A stretch of 64,000 nt of DNA, from positions 1 through 64,000 of the forward strand of contig CABIWB010000001.1 in assembly GCA_902362275.1 (NCBI GenBank), in the 5' to 3' direction. The stretch comes from Coriobacteriaceae bacterium (GTDB lineage: Bacteria > Actinomycetota > Coriobacteriia > Coriobacteriales > Coriobacteriaceae). A program made the translations under genes and the position numbers. The stretch's first letter is position 1. Each line of letters opens with the position of its first letter. Of the stretch, positions 8,174 through 16,703 are shown in pieces. The notes below the pieces were generated by a model, which was not told where the DNA came from, did not search any database, and saw nothing but the letters and a program-made list of their open reading frames with translations.

Positions 8174-9394
8174 ATGGCAAATAAGAAAAAGAACTCCGAG
8201 GCCGCGCCGACGCCCGAGCAGCAGGCCTGCGCTGCCTCCAGCTCTCGCAAGAAGCAGCGCAAGACGTACGTGTCTAAGACCGTCAAGATCGTCCTGGTGG
8301 TCATCGGCGTGCTGGCGATGCTGCTTTCCGTCTCGGCGATGGCGTGCTCCGGCCTTATGTCGCAGGCTGAGGACACCTCGGGCTACAAGCTGACCGGCGG
8401 TGTTGCTGCTACTATCAACGGCACCAACCTCACCGAGGACACCGTGACCAAGCAGATCATGAGCATGCGCACGTCCTACGGCTACACCAAGGACAAGGAC
8501 TGGGCGCAGTATCTGGTTGACAACGACCTCACGCCCAAGAAGTACCGCAAGCAACTTATTGACTCCTACGCGCAGCAGATTCTGCTTCAACAGGCACAGA
8601 AGGAGAACGGCGTGACGGTGTCGGATGAGGAGGTCGAGAAGGCATGGAAGGACGCGTGCAAGAGCGCGGGCGGTGCCAAGGCCTTTAAGAAGACCCTCAA
8701 GACCTACGGCTATACCGAGGACACCTACAAGGACTCACTCAAGGAGAGCCTGGCGCAGCAGAAACTCAAGGATGCCGTCGCGCCCACGAGCAAGCCCAAG
8801 GACAGCGAGATTGTTGATTACATCAACGAAAATCTGTCCAGCTACAACGACGCCCGCCGCTCGTCGAACATCCTGATCAAGGTTGATTCCGACGCTTCCG
8901 ACGAGGACAAGGCTGCCGCCAAGGCCAAGGCGCAGGAGTGCCTGGACAAGATCAACTCCGGTGAGCTGAGCTTTGAGGATGCCGTTGAGCAGTACTCCGA
9001 GGACGCCGGTTCCAAGGAGAAGAAGGGCGATGTGGGCTGGGATAAGCTCACCACCTTTGTCGACAGCTACCAGACGGCGCTCGAGGGACTCAACAAGGGC
9101 GACGTGAGCGAAGTCGTCGAGTCGACCTATGGCTACCACATCATCAAGTGCACCGACTACTTCCATGTCGATAATCAGGTTGATGACATCAACCAGGTGC
9201 CCGAGGCCATCAAGAAGTATGTCTCCAACGTGGTGAAGACGCGGGCGGCCAGCACCGCGTACAGCGAGTGGCTGGAGCAGTACAAGAAGGATGCTGACAT
9301 CACCGTCAATCCCATGCCCAAGGACGTACCCTATAACGTGAGCCTGAAGGGCGTCACCAAGAGTTCGACCGACGATTCGTCGACGGCTGAGTAA
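8174..9394 (+). CDS. PpiC-type peptidyl-prolyl isomerase, membrane-anchored foldase
   Basis: Extracytoplasmic foldase of the PrsA/SurA type. The 406-residue protein has a basic N-terminus, one membrane segment (about 37-57, ending AMACSG), a SurA-like N-terminal chaperone region, and a parvulin domain with RSSNILIKV, EQYSEDAGSKEKKGDVGW and the terminal YGYHIIKCTD. The AMAC site is a poor lipobox, so a plain signal anchor is more likely. ATG 8174 follows GAAAGG; the reading frame is open upstream but has no coding signs. A Ser/Thr-rich tail ends the protein. It lies 54 bases before the YqeY gene. Confidence 0.85.
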   Translation: MANKKKNSEAAPTPEQQACAASSSRKKQRKTYVSKTVKIVLVVIGVLAMLLSVSAMACSGLMSQAEDTSGYKLTGGVAATINGTNLTEDTVTKQIMSMRTSYGYTKDKDWAQYLVDNDLTPKKYRKQLIDSYAQQILLQQAQKENGVTVSDEEVEKAWKDACKSAGGAKAFKKTLKTYGYTEDTYKDSLKESLAQQKLKDAVAPTSKPKDSEIVDYINENLSSYNDARRSSNILIKVDSDASDEDKAAAKAKAQECLDKINSGELSFEDAVEQYSEDAGSKEKKGDVGWDKLTTFVDSYQTALEGLNKGDVSEVVESTYGYHIIKCTDYFHVDNQVDDINQVPEAIKKYVSNVVKTRAASTAYSEWLEQYKKDADITVNPMPKDVPYNVSLKGVTKSSTDDSSTAE

Positions 9395-9448
9395 CCATGG
9401 GGCGGTGCTCGCGTGAGTGTCGCCCACGCTATTAGAGAGGATTTGCAG

Positions 9449-9892
9449 ATGACCAACGAAGAGCTGCAGAAGGAAATGATCGCTGCCATGAAGGCCAAGG
9501 ACAAGGTTCGCCTGTCCATCATTCGCCAGGTTAAGGCCGAGGTGAAGAATATCGAGGTTAACGAGCGCCGCGATGTGACCGAGGAAGACGTCAACAGCAT
9601 GATCAAGCGTCTGATCAAGCAGACGAGCGAGACGCTGGAGATGTCCATCAAGGCCGGCACCGACCAGGAGCGTACCGACAACCTGACCGAGCAGGTCAAG
9701 ATTCTGGAGAGCCTGCTGCCCGCACAGGTTTCGGGCGAGGAGCTCGAGGCCCTGATCGAGCAGGTTATCGCCGAGCTGGGCGCCACGTCCAAGAAGCAGA
9801 TGGGCCAGGTTATGGGTGCCCTGGGCAAGGCCACCGGCGGTAACTTCGATAAGCCGGCAGCGGCAAAGATCGTCGGAGCCAAACTCGCGTAA
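9449..9892 (+). CDS. GatB/YqeY domain protein
   Basis: The 147-residue protein matches the YqeY family along its length: an N-terminal helical domain with KAKDKVRLSIIRQVKAEV and a C-terminal domain with ILESLLPAQ and KKQMGQVMGALGK. The family shares the tRNA-binding tail domain of GatB, but the role of free-standing YqeY is not settled. AGAGAGGA lies before ATG 9449. A hairpin at 9897-9922 and a terminator at 9972-10006 follow. Confidence 0.88.
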   Translation: MTNEELQKEMIAAMKAKDKVRLSIIRQVKAEVKNIEVNERRDVTEEDVNSMIKRLIKQTSETLEMSIKAGTDQERTDNLTEQVKILESLLPAQVSGEELEALIEQVIAELGATSKKQMGQVMGALGKATGGNFDKPAAAKIVGAKLA

Positions 9893-9896
9893 TTTG

Positions 9897-9922
9897 TTAC
9901 GCGGTTTTACCAAACCGCGTAA
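9897..9922. repeat. 11-bp hairpin after the YqeY gene
   Basis: TTACGCGGTTT (9897-9907) pairs perfectly with AAACCGCGTAA (9912-9922). It starts five bases after the stop codon and has no T-run. Confidence 0.65.
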
Positions 9923-9936
9923 CGGCTCGACGCTGC

Positions 9937-10035
9937 AAACCCGTACACGCGGCAATCTGACGTTCAATTTCAAGGGCGCGACCATAAGGTCTGCGCCCTT
10001 TCATTTCACGTCACCTTGCTCGCGTGTACGGGTTT
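9937..10035. repeat. 15-bp inverted repeat enclosing a terminator hairpin
   Basis: The outer arms 9937-9951 and 10021-10035 are perfect reverse complements. The inner stem, AAGGGCGC (9972-9979) with GCGCCCTT (9993-10000) plus TCATTT, looks like an intrinsic terminator. The outer arms could compete with the inner one. Confidence 0.7.
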
Positions 10036-10075
10036 TCGCTGACTTATGCTCAACAAGGGCGGTTGTATTATTTTC

Positions 10076-10150
10076 GGCACTCATTGGGGGCAGACTTAAA
10101 TGAGTGCCCAATGAGCGGGTACTCATTTAAGTCTGCCCCCAATGAGTGCC
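10076..10150. repeat. 30-bp perfect inverted repeat
   Basis: Arms 10076-10105 and 10121-10150 are exact reverse complements around a 15-base loop. The loop repeats part of the arm end (GCCCAATGAG). It stands 113 bases before the glnQ start. No terminator T-run follows, and it codes for nothing recognisable. Confidence 0.85.
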
Positions 10151-10263
10151 CAACGACTAGGGCGAAGATTGCGGGTTCTTTACGGGAATGTAGTGTGGGC
10201 TGCGGAAACGTCGTTCTTTCCGTACAATAGTTCAACTCGTGTAAACGCAGGGAAGGGACATTC

Positions 10264-10995
10264 ATGGCAGACATGATCGAGATCAAGCATCTCAACAAGT
10301 ACTTTGGCGACCTGCATGTGCTCAAAGATATCAATCTCACCGTCAAACGCGGCGAGAAGCTCGTAATGATCGGGCCTTCCGGCTCGGGTAAGTCGACGCT
10401 CATCCGTTGCGTCGATTATCTTGAGGAGCCCACGTCGGGCGAGGTCGTCATCGACGGTACGCCGCTCACCAAGAAGAATCACCTGGAGATGGCTCGCAAG
10501 TATAGCTCCATGGTGTTTCAGCAGTTCAACCTGTATCCCAACATGACGGTGCTGGGCAACCTGACGCTCGCGCCCATCAAGCTGCAAAAGAAGAGCAAGG
10601 AGGAGGCGACCGAGATCGCCATCGCCGCGCTCAAGCGCGTCGGCATGGCACATAAGGCCGGCGAGTATCCGCAGAATCTCTCGGGTGGTCAGCAACAGCG
10701 CATCGCCATCGCCCGTGCCCTGTGCACTAAGCAGCCCATCATCCTGTTTGACGAACCGACCTCGGCGCTCGACCCCGAGATGGTCCAGGAAGTCCTGGAC
10801 GTTATGATTGAGCTCGCGCAGGAGGACATCACCATGATCTGCGTGACGCACGAGATGGGCTTTGCGCGCCAGGTGGCCGACCGCGTCATCTTTATGGAGG
10901 ACGGCCGCATCCTGGAGGAGGGTACGCCCGAGCACTTCTTCGATAACCCCGAGAACCCGCGCTGCCGCGAGTTTCTGTCCAAGATTTTGCACTAG
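10264..10995 (+). CDS. glnQ: Polar amino-acid ABC transporter ATPase (GlnQ type)
   Basis: The 243-residue ATPase drives uptake of a polar amino acid, most likely glutamine or glutamate. It has Walker [10 protein letters not shown] (37-45), the signature LSGGQQQR, Walker [15 protein letters not shown] and the His-switch VTHEM. The whole chain follows the GlnQ/HisP pattern. GGGAAGGGA precedes ATG 10264. It is the first gene of a four-gene transporter operon with a binding lipoprotein and two permeases. Substrate is inferred from the family, not seen. Confidence 0.93.
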   Translation: MADMIEIKHLNKYFGDLHVLKDINLTVKRGEKLVMIGPSGSGKSTLIRCVDYLEEPTSGEVVIDGTPLTKKNHLEMARKYSSMVFQQFNLYPNMTVLGNLTLAPIKLQKKSKEEATEIAIAALKRVGMAHKAGEYPQNLSGGQQQRIAIARALCTKQPIILFDEPTSALDPEMVQEVLDVMIELAQEDITMICVTHEMGFARQVADRVIFMEDGRILEEGTPEHFFDNPENPRCREFLSKILH

Positions 10996-11003
10996 GCGCG
11001 GTG

Positions 11004-11879
11004 ATGGACATGACGGATATGACGAGGGCGGCCGTGTCGCGCCGTCACTTTTTGCAGCTGGCGGGTGCCGGCATGCTTGCGCTGACGGGGACCGCGCTTA
11101 CCGGTTGCGGTAACTCCACCAGCGGCGAGGGCTCCGAAAAGGGGTCCAAGCTTGCGGCCATCAAGTCGCGTGGCCATCTGAATGCCGGTGTTAAGAAGGA
11201 CGTTCCCGGCTACGGCTATTACGACACCGCCAAGGGCCGCTTTGAGGGTATGGAAGTCGATTTGTGCTACCAGATCGCCGCTGCCGTCTTTGGCGTGAGC
11301 TACAAGGAGGCCCGCGCCCAGGAGCTTGTCGAGTTTACCGACGTAACGCCCAAGACGCGCGGCCCGCTGATCGACAACGGCCAGCTCGACGTAGTCGCGG
11401 CGACCTACACCATCACCGACGAGCGCAAGAAGAGCTGGGATTTCTCGACGCCGTACCGCACCGACTACGTGGGACTTATGGTCAAGAAGCGTTCGGGCTT
11501 TACCTCGATTGAGGATCTGGACGGCAAGGTCATTGGCGTGAGCCAGGGTGCTACCACGCAGGGCCTGATTGAGCAGATGATCAAGGACAACGGCTTTAGC
11601 TGCAAGCCCGAGTTTAGGGCCTTTAGCGGTTACCCCATCATCAAGAGTTCGCTCGACGCCGGCAATATCGACGTCTTTGCCATGGACCGCTCCACGCTGG
11701 CCGGCTATATGAACGAGACCGTTGAGTTGCTGCAGCCCGAGGTCAAGTTTGGCGAACAGGGCTACGGCGTGGCGACCAAGAAGGGCTGCGACCTTTCGGC
11801 CGTGGTCGATCAGGTGATTTGCGATCGCCTGGCCGACGGCTGGATCGACCAAGAGGTCAAGACCTGGGGTCTTGTATAG
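11004..11879 (+). CDS. Polar amino-acid ABC transporter binding lipoprotein with Tat signal
   Basis: Extracytoplasmic substrate-binding protein of the bacterial family 3 type. The N-terminus carries a twin-arginine motif, SRRHFLQ (12-18), and a lipobox LTGC with Cys35, so it appears to be exported by Tat and lipidated. The mature part shows GYYD, FEGMEVDLC and the DVVAATYTITDERK stretch typical of glutamine/glutamate binding proteins. ATG 11004 or GTG 11001 can start it. It lies 8 bases after glnQ, and the permease gene starts 25 bases after it. Confidence 0.9.
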   Translation: MDMTDMTRAAVSRRHFLQLAGAGMLALTGTALTGCGNSTSGEGSEKGSKLAAIKSRGHLNAGVKKDVPGYGYYDTAKGRFEGMEVDLCYQIAAAVFGVSYKEARAQELVEFTDVTPKTRGPLIDNGQLDVVAATYTITDERKKSWDFSTPYRTDYVGLMVKKRSGFTSIEDLDGKVIGVSQGATTQGLIEQMIKDNGFSCKPEFRAFSGYPIIKSSLDAGNIDVFAMDRSTLAGYMNETVELLQPEVKFGEQGYGVATKKGCDLSAVVDQVICDRLADGWIDQEVKTWGLV

Positions 11880-11904
11880 GCGCATCGTCCAAGGAAGGAA
11901 TCAA

Positions 11905-12651
11905 ATGCTCGAAGGATTATTTGACGCCGACCGTTGGTCGACGACATTTCAAAACATGGGGCCCTTCTGGGAGGGCTTTGGCGTGACGCTGCAGGTGGTC
12001 GTTGCCGGTCTGCTGCTGTCGCTGGTGCTGGGCACGCTGCTGGGTGTGTTCTCTACAACCCGTTCGCGTGCGCTGCGTGCGATCAGCCGCGTGTACGTGG
12101 AATTTTACCAGAACACCCCGTTGCCCGTGCAGGTGCTCTTTATGTACATGGCCGGTCCGCAGTTTTTGCAGGCCATAACCGGTGCCGACCAGCCGGTGCG
12201 CATTGCGCCGTTCGTGCTGGGCTTCTTGGGCGTGGGTCTGTATCACGCGGCCTACATCTCGGAGGTCATCCGCACTGGTATTGAGGCGGTTCCGCGCGGT
12301 CAGATGGAGGCGGCCCAGAGCCAGGGCTTCACCCGTGCGCAGGCATATTGGTACATCGTGCTGCCCCAGACATTCAAGATCATTCTGCCGCCGCTGTGTA
12401 ACCAGGTGCTCAACCTGGTCAAGAATACGTCGGTGCTGGCGCTTGTAGCCGGCGGCGACCTTATGTACCGTTCCGACAACTTTGTGAGTCTGTACGGTTA
12501 CCTGCAGGGATACATCGTCTGCTGCCTTATGTACTTCATCATCTGCTTTCCGCTCGCCATGCTGGTGCAGTGGCTCGAGCGCCGCTCCAAGGAGCGTCCG
12601 CGCGGCGTGGGCTTGGCCGAGCTGGGGCTCGACAACGTAGAGGAGGCCTAG
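11905..12651 (+). CDS. Amino-acid ABC transporter permease 1
   Basis: HisMQ-type inner-membrane permease of 248 residues with about five membrane segments. The cytoplasmic EAA loop (EVIRTGIEAVPRGQMEAAQS) is intact and contacts the ATPase. AAGGAAGGAA precedes ATG 11905; earlier in-frame codons overlap the binding-protein gene and look non-coding. The second permease begins three bases after the stop. Confidence 0.92.
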   Translation: MLEGLFDADRWSTTFQNMGPFWEGFGVTLQVVVAGLLLSLVLGTLLGVFSTTRSRALRAISRVYVEFYQNTPLPVQVLFMYMAGPQFLQAITGADQPVRIAPFVLGFLGVGLYHAAYISEVIRTGIEAVPRGQMEAAQSQGFTRAQAYWYIVLPQTFKIILPPLCNQVLNLVKNTSVLALVAGGDLMYRSDNFVSLYGYLQGYIVCCLMYFIICFPLAMLVQWLERRSKERPRGVGLAELGLDNVEEA

Positions 12652-12654
12652 CGC

Positions 12655-13293
12655 ATGGAAATCTTCAACGCGACCAACCTGCTCTACATCTGGGGCGGCT
12701 TTGTTAAGACCATCGAGATCTCGGCGCTGTCGATCTTTTTCTCGCTCATCCTTGGCACGGTGCTGGCGCTCGTTAAGAGCTATGCGCCCCGCCCGTTCCG
12801 TATTTTGGTGAGCGCCTATATCGAACTGTTCCGTTGCACGCCGAACCTGCTGTGGATCCTGTTTATCTACTTTACGGTGCAGGGTTTGGACATTGTGATT
12901 TCGACCATCGCCTTTACGTTGTTTACCAGCGCTGTTATGGCCGAGATTGTGCGCGGCGGCCTCAACTCGATTCCGCGTGGCCAGTTTGAGGCGGCGCAGA
13001 GCCAGGGCTTCGGCTTCTTTGCCACCATGCGCTACATCATTTTGCCGCAGACGTTTAAGACGATCATTCCGGCGCTGTTTAGCCAGTGCACGACCGTCAT
13101 TAAGGACAGCTCGTATCTTTCGGGCATTAACGTGGCCGAGCTCATGTACACGGCAAACGTGGTGATGGCCCACGCGATCGACCTGTCGCAGGTGCTTATG
13201 CTCTACGGCCTGGTGTTTGCGATGTACTTTGTGCTCAACTTTGGTATCTCGCTGCTGGTTCGCGCATATCAGAGGCGAATGGTGGCAGCGTAG
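12655..13293 (+). CDS. Amino-acid ABC transporter permease 2
   Basis: The 212-residue partner permease has the same fold as its neighbour, with the EAA loop EIVRGGLNSIPRGQFEAAQS. The two permeases are expected to form a heterodimer channel. The ATG is three bases after the previous stop with no separate terminator, so it is translated from the same message. The next gene is separated by a GGGACAG palindrome. Confidence 0.92.
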   Translation: MEIFNATNLLYIWGGFVKTIEISALSIFFSLILGTVLALVKSYAPRPFRILVSAYIELFRCTPNLLWILFIYFTVQGLDIVISTIAFTLFTSAVMAEIVRGGLNSIPRGQFEAAQSQGFGFFATMRYIILPQTFKTIIPALFSQCTTVIKDSSYLSGINVAELMYTANVVMAHAIDLSQVLMLYGLVFAMYFVLNFGISLLVRAYQRRMVAA

Positions 13294-13296
13294 AAT

Positions 13297-13326
13297 GTGG
13301 CAAAGGGACAGCCCCTTTGTCACATA
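13297..13326. repeat. GGGACAG-type palindrome
   Basis: TGTGGCAAAGGG pairs with CCCTTTGTCACA with one G-T wobble around ACAGC. It falls between the transporter and the kinase-like gene and may lower read-through. Confidence 0.65.
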
Positions 13327-13341
13327 GAGAAAGGAATCGCG

Positions 13342-13965
13342 ATGAGCGATCTGGAGAATAAGAAGAGTCCTGTGGTCATTACCATCGCGCGCGACTTTGG
13401 CGCCGAGGGCCACGAGATTGGTCGCATGCTTGCCGACGAGTTGGGGATTCCGCTGTACGATAACGAGCTGCTGGTGCGTGCGTCGCTGCGCGCGGGCGAG
13501 TCGCTCGACAAGATGGCTGCCTACGACGAGCGCCTGGCCGTGGAGAACATGGCGTTTCTGCCCGACCGCTACGATGCGCGTTCGTACTCGGACAAGTTGT
13601 TCCAAAAGATGAGCCAGGTGATTTTGGATCTGGGCGAGACTGAGAGCTGCATTATCGAAGGCCGTCTGTCCGATTACCTGCTGCGCAACAATCCCAATCA
13701 CATTGCCGTGCTGGTGACCGCGCCCTTTGAGGATCGCGTCGAGATCGTGCGCAAGAAGCGCGGCCTCAACAAAAAGAAGGGCGCCAAGCTGGTCAAGCAG
13801 CAGCAGAAGGCGCGCGAGGCGTTCTATAAGCGCTACAGCGCCGGAAAGTGGAAGATGACGAGCGGCAAGGACATCGTCGTCAACCGCGCCAAGCTGGGCC
13901 GCGAGGGCTGCAAAGACGTTATCGCCGCAGCCTACCGCTACAAGGTGACGCAGCTCGAAGGCTAA
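13342..13965 (+). CDS. Cytidylate kinase-like family protein
   Basis: The 207-residue protein belongs to the cytidylate-kinase-like family. Its start VVITIARDFGAEGHEIGRMLADELG has the family's modified P-loop, then LYDNELL and a central IIEGRLSDYLL. AGAAAGGA precedes ATG 13342. The substrate of this family is not established, and true cmk usually has a different P-loop. It follows the amino-acid transporter operon but is probably a separate unit, with a palindrome between them. Confidence 0.82.
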   Translation: MSDLENKKSPVVITIARDFGAEGHEIGRMLADELGIPLYDNELLVRASLRAGESLDKMAAYDERLAVENMAFLPDRYDARSYSDKLFQKMSQVILDLGETESCIIEGRLSDYLLRNNPNHIAVLVTAPFEDRVEIVRKKRGLNKKKGAKLVKQQQKAREAFYKRYSAGKWKMTSGKDIVVNRAKLGREGCKDVIAAAYRYKVTQLEG

Positions 13966-13976
13966 GCGACCAAAAC

Positions 13977-14007
13977 CACCACAAAGGTCCTGTCCCCATC
14001 GTGGTGG
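13977..14007. repeat. GGGACAG-type palindrome
   Basis: CCACCAC (13977-13983) pairs with GTGGTGG (14001-14007) around GGTCCTGTCCCC. Confidence 0.55.
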
Positions 14008-14025
14008 CTTGGGCGGTCGGCATAG

Positions 14026-14062
14026 AAAAAAGTCCCCGCCGGGCGTGTGCTCGACGGGGACT
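14026..14062. terminator. Bidirectional terminator between convergent genes
   Basis: An AAAAAAGTCCCCGCCG arm pairs with CGACGGGGACTTT, with one mismatch. The A-run before it and T-rich sequence after it allow termination from both sides, serving the kinase-like gene and nfnB. Confidence 0.8.
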
Positions 14063-14092
14063 TTGCCGTTTGGTGGCTAGCGCTGTAGGTGA

Positions 14093-15502
14093 TTACTCGC
14101 CCAACAGGCTCTTGGTGATGGAGGCAGCGGCCTTCTTGCCGGCGCCCATCGCCAGAATGACCGTAGCGGCACCGGTGACGATGTCGCCGCCGGCCCAGAT
14201 ACGGGGATCGGTGGTCTGGCCGGTCTCCTCATCGGCAACGATGTAGCCCCACTTGTTGAGCTCCATCTTGCCGCCGATCTTCTTTGCGAAGGGGTTGGCG
14301 TTGGTGCCGATAGCCGAGATCGCGACGTCGCAGGGGATCTCCTCGATGGCGCCCTCGATGGGCACCGGGCGACGACGGCCGGACTCGTCGGGCTCGCCGA
14401 GCTCCATCTTCTGGACCTTGACGGCGCACACGGAGCCATCCTCGCCAGCGACAAACTCGAGCGGGGAAACGAGCGGCAGAACCTCGACGCCCTCGGCCTT
14501 GGCGTGGTGCAGCTCGGCACGACGGCAGGGCATCTCATCCTCGGTACGACGGTACGCGATAATGGCGTGCTCGGCGCCCAGGCGCTTGGCGGTACGGACG
14601 GCGTCCATAGCCACGTTGCCGCCACCAAAGACAACGACGTTCTTGCCGTGCTTGGTGGGGGTGTCGTACTCGGGGAACTTGTTGGCCTTCATCAAGTTCA
14701 CGCGGGTGAGGTACTCGTTTGCGAAGAAGACGTTGGGCAGGTTCTCGCCGGGGACGTTGAGGAACTTGGGCAGGCCAGCGCCGGTCGCCACGTAGATGGC
14801 GTCGAAGCCCTGCTCGAACAGCTCTTCGGCCGTGGCCATGTTGCCCACGACGGAGTTGTACTCAAACTTGACGCCCATGTCCTCCAGGCCGTCAATCTCG
14901 CGCTTGACGACCGCCTTGGGCAGACGGAACTCGGGGATGCCGTAGACCAGCACGCCGCCGCCGGTGAAGAATGCCTCAAAGACGGTGACGTCAAAGCCGT
15001 TACGGGCGAGCTCGCCGGCGCAGGTGATGCCGGACGGGCCGGAGCCGACGACGGCGACCTTCTTGCCGTTCTTGGGGGCCATCTTGGGCGTGGAGGCGAG
15101 CTCGGGGCGGTCACCCAGGAAGCGCTCGAGCTGGCCGATGGCCACGGGCTCGGACTTCTTACCACGGATGCACTTACCCTCGCACTGGTTCTCCTGCGGG
15201 CAGACGCGGCCGCAGATGGCGGGAAGCATGGAGTCCTCGCGGATGGTATCGAGGGCGCCGCCGAAGTCCTTCTCGCGGATCTGCTCGATAAAGCGGGGGA
15301 TGTTGATGTTGACGGGGCAGCCCTCAACACAGAACGGCTTCTTGCAGTTGAGGCAGCGCTCGGCCTCGGCCAGCGCCATCTCCTCGGTGAAGCCCTTGTC
15401 GACGGGGCGGAAGTCGCAGGCGCGCTCGGCAGCCGGTTCCTCGTTATCGGGGGTGCGGGGCGACTTCATATCCGCAACGAAACGACCATTAACTAGTGGC
15501 AT
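14093..15502 (-). CDS. nfnB: NfnB/GltD-type NADPH:ferredoxin oxidoreductase large subunit
   Basis: The 469-residue flavoprotein resembles the glutamate synthase small subunit. Two [4Fe-4S] motifs are seen at the N-terminus: Cys50, 53, 58, 62 and Cys97, 101, 107, 111. FAD binding (VVGSGPSGITCAGELA) and NADPH binding (VVFGGGNVAMDAVRTA) follow. Its partner at 15493-16332 overlaps it by 10 bases and is NfnA-like. That pairing points to the electron-bifurcating NADH-dependent ferredoxin:NADP+ oxidoreductase rather than glutamate synthase, since no large GltB gene is present. The same pair has also been called sulfide dehydrogenase SudA. Confidence 0.82.
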   Translation of the reverse strand: MPLVNGRFVADMKSPRTPDNEEPAAERACDFRPVDKGFTEEMALAEAERCLNCKKPFCVEGCPVNINIPRFIEQIREKDFGGALDTIREDSMLPAICGRVCPQENQCEGKCIRGKKSEPVAIGQLERFLGDRPELASTPKMAPKNGKKVAVVGSGPSGITCAGELARNGFDVTVFEAFFTGGGVLVYGIPEFRLPKAVVKREIDGLEDMGVKFEYNSVVGNMATAEELFEQGFDAIYVATGAGLPKFLNVPGENLPNVFFANEYLTRVNLMKANKFPEYDTPTKHGKNVVVFGGGNVAMDAVRTAKRLGAEHAIIAYRRTEDEMPCRRAELHHAKAEGVEVLPLVSPLEFVAGEDGSVCAVKVQKMELGEPDESGRRRPVPIEGAIEEIPCDVAISAIGTNANPFAKKIGGKMELNKWGYIVADEETGQTTDPRIWAGGDIVTGAATVILAMGAGKKAAASITKSLLGE

Positions 15503-16332
15503 GCGCAGCTCTTTTCCTCATAGGCCTTGAGGGACTCGCCCTCTTCGGAACGGTAAGCGGCCTGGCGGGCACGAAGGTCATCCCAGTCGACCAGGGTGGC
15601 ATCGAAGTCGGGGCCGTCGACGCAAGCAAACTTGGTCACGCCGCCCACCTCGACGCGGCAGCAGCCGCACATACCGGTGCCGTCAACCATGATGGGGTTG
15701 AGCGACGCGGTGATGGGGGTGTCGTACTTCTGGGCGGTGAGGGTCGAGAACTTCATCATCGGAACGGGGCCGACGCAGAAGACCTGGCTCACGGCCTTGT
15801 CCTGCAGCAGGCGCTCCAGCGGAGCGGTGACAACGCCCTGCTCGCCGTAGGAGCCGTCGTCAGTGGTGATGTGGATGTGGTCCTCGTCGAGGAGCTCGCG
15901 GAACTGGTCCTCCATGAGCAGGAGGTCCTTGGTGCGGGCGCCCATGATGGCGTGCACCTCGTGGCCGGTCTCGACCAGGTGCTTGGCGACCGGGAAGGCA
16001 ATTGCCAGGCCGACGCCGCCGCCAATGACGGCGCAGGGGCCCTCGGCCATCTCGGTGGGAACGCCCAGCGGGCCCACGACGTCGCGCAGCGACTCGCCGG
16101 CCTCATAGGTGGAAAGCATCTCGGTGGTCTTGCCGATCACCATGAAGATGAACTCGACCCAGCCCTCGTCACCGTTCCAGCCGGCCAGGGTAAACGGGAC
16201 GCGCTCGCCCGTCTCGTTGGCGCGGACCATGAGGAACTGTCCAGCGTGCGCATGCTTGGCGATTGCGGGCGCCTCGATGCGGAACTTGAACACCTTCTCC
16301 GAGAACTGCGTCTTCTCCAGGATCTTATACAT
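15493..16332 (-). CDS. nfnA: NfnA/SudB-type FAD/NAD-binding subunit
   Basis: The 279-residue protein is a ferredoxin-NADP reductase-like subunit with an FAD domain (VPFTLAG), an NAD domain (GGGVGLAIAFPVAKHL) and a C-terminal [2Fe-2S] site (VDGTGMCGCCRV then FACVDGP), fitting the Asp-Cys3 ligation known for NfnA. It is first in a two-gene operon with nfnB. Together they would balance NADH, NADPH and ferredoxin pools in an anaerobe. PyrK and sulfide dehydrogenase beta are close relatives; no pyrD is adjacent. Confidence 0.82.
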   Translation of the reverse strand: MYKILEKTQFSEKVFKFRIEAPAIAKHAHAGQFLMVRANETGERVPFTLAGWNGDEGWVEFIFMVIGKTTEMLSTYEAGESLRDVVGPLGVPTEMAEGPCAVIGGGVGLAIAFPVAKHLVETGHEVHAIMGARTKDLLLMEDQFRELLDEDHIHITTDDGSYGEQGVVTAPLERLLQDKAVSQVFCVGPVPMMKFSTLTAQKYDTPITASLNPIMVDGTGMCGCCRVEVGGVTKFACVDGPDFDATLVDWDDLRARQAAYRSEEGESLKAYEEKSCACH

Positions 16333-16507
16333 AGAACCCCTCTCTTGTTAGGGCCGCCGAACCGTGCCTCCACGGAAATGGACGGTAGCCCGAGTAAAAC
16401 CGTACGCGCACAGGCGTTGTGCAGACATACGGTGCAAATTATACCCTCATGGGCATGTCGCTTACGTGTTTCTTCGGCAGGTGGGAAAAGGGTTTATCCG
16501 GTTCGAC

Positions 16508-16702
16508 CTACCAAAAAGAGACAGGTTTATTTTGGCAGGTTTATCAGTCAAAACGGCAAAGGGGGCCGGCCTCGAGTATCGGTGAGGCCGGCCCCCTTTG
16601 GGGTGTTATGCGTGTATGGTAGCGCGGGGTTTATTGCGATGCGGGCACCGGGGCGTTTCCGTAGATAAAAGCTGCCAAAATAAACATCCCTTTTTGGTAG
16701 GT
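16508..16702. repeat. Two CTACCAAAAA palindromes around a strong terminator
   Basis: The 371-base gap between pth and nfnA holds three structures. A palindrome at about 16508-16541 pairs CCTACCAAAA with TTTTGGCAGG around GAGACAGG. A second, similar copy lies in opposite orientation at about 16672-16702. Between them a GGGGGCCGGCCTC stem (about 16560-16599) with T-rich flanks acts as the pth terminator on the minus strand. Confidence 0.65.
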
Positions 16703-16703
16703 T

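Noticed and set aside
14093..15502. Glutamate synthase small subunit (gltD) as the primary call
   Set aside because: The adjacent overlapping NfnA-like gene and absence of a gltB favour the Nfn assignment.
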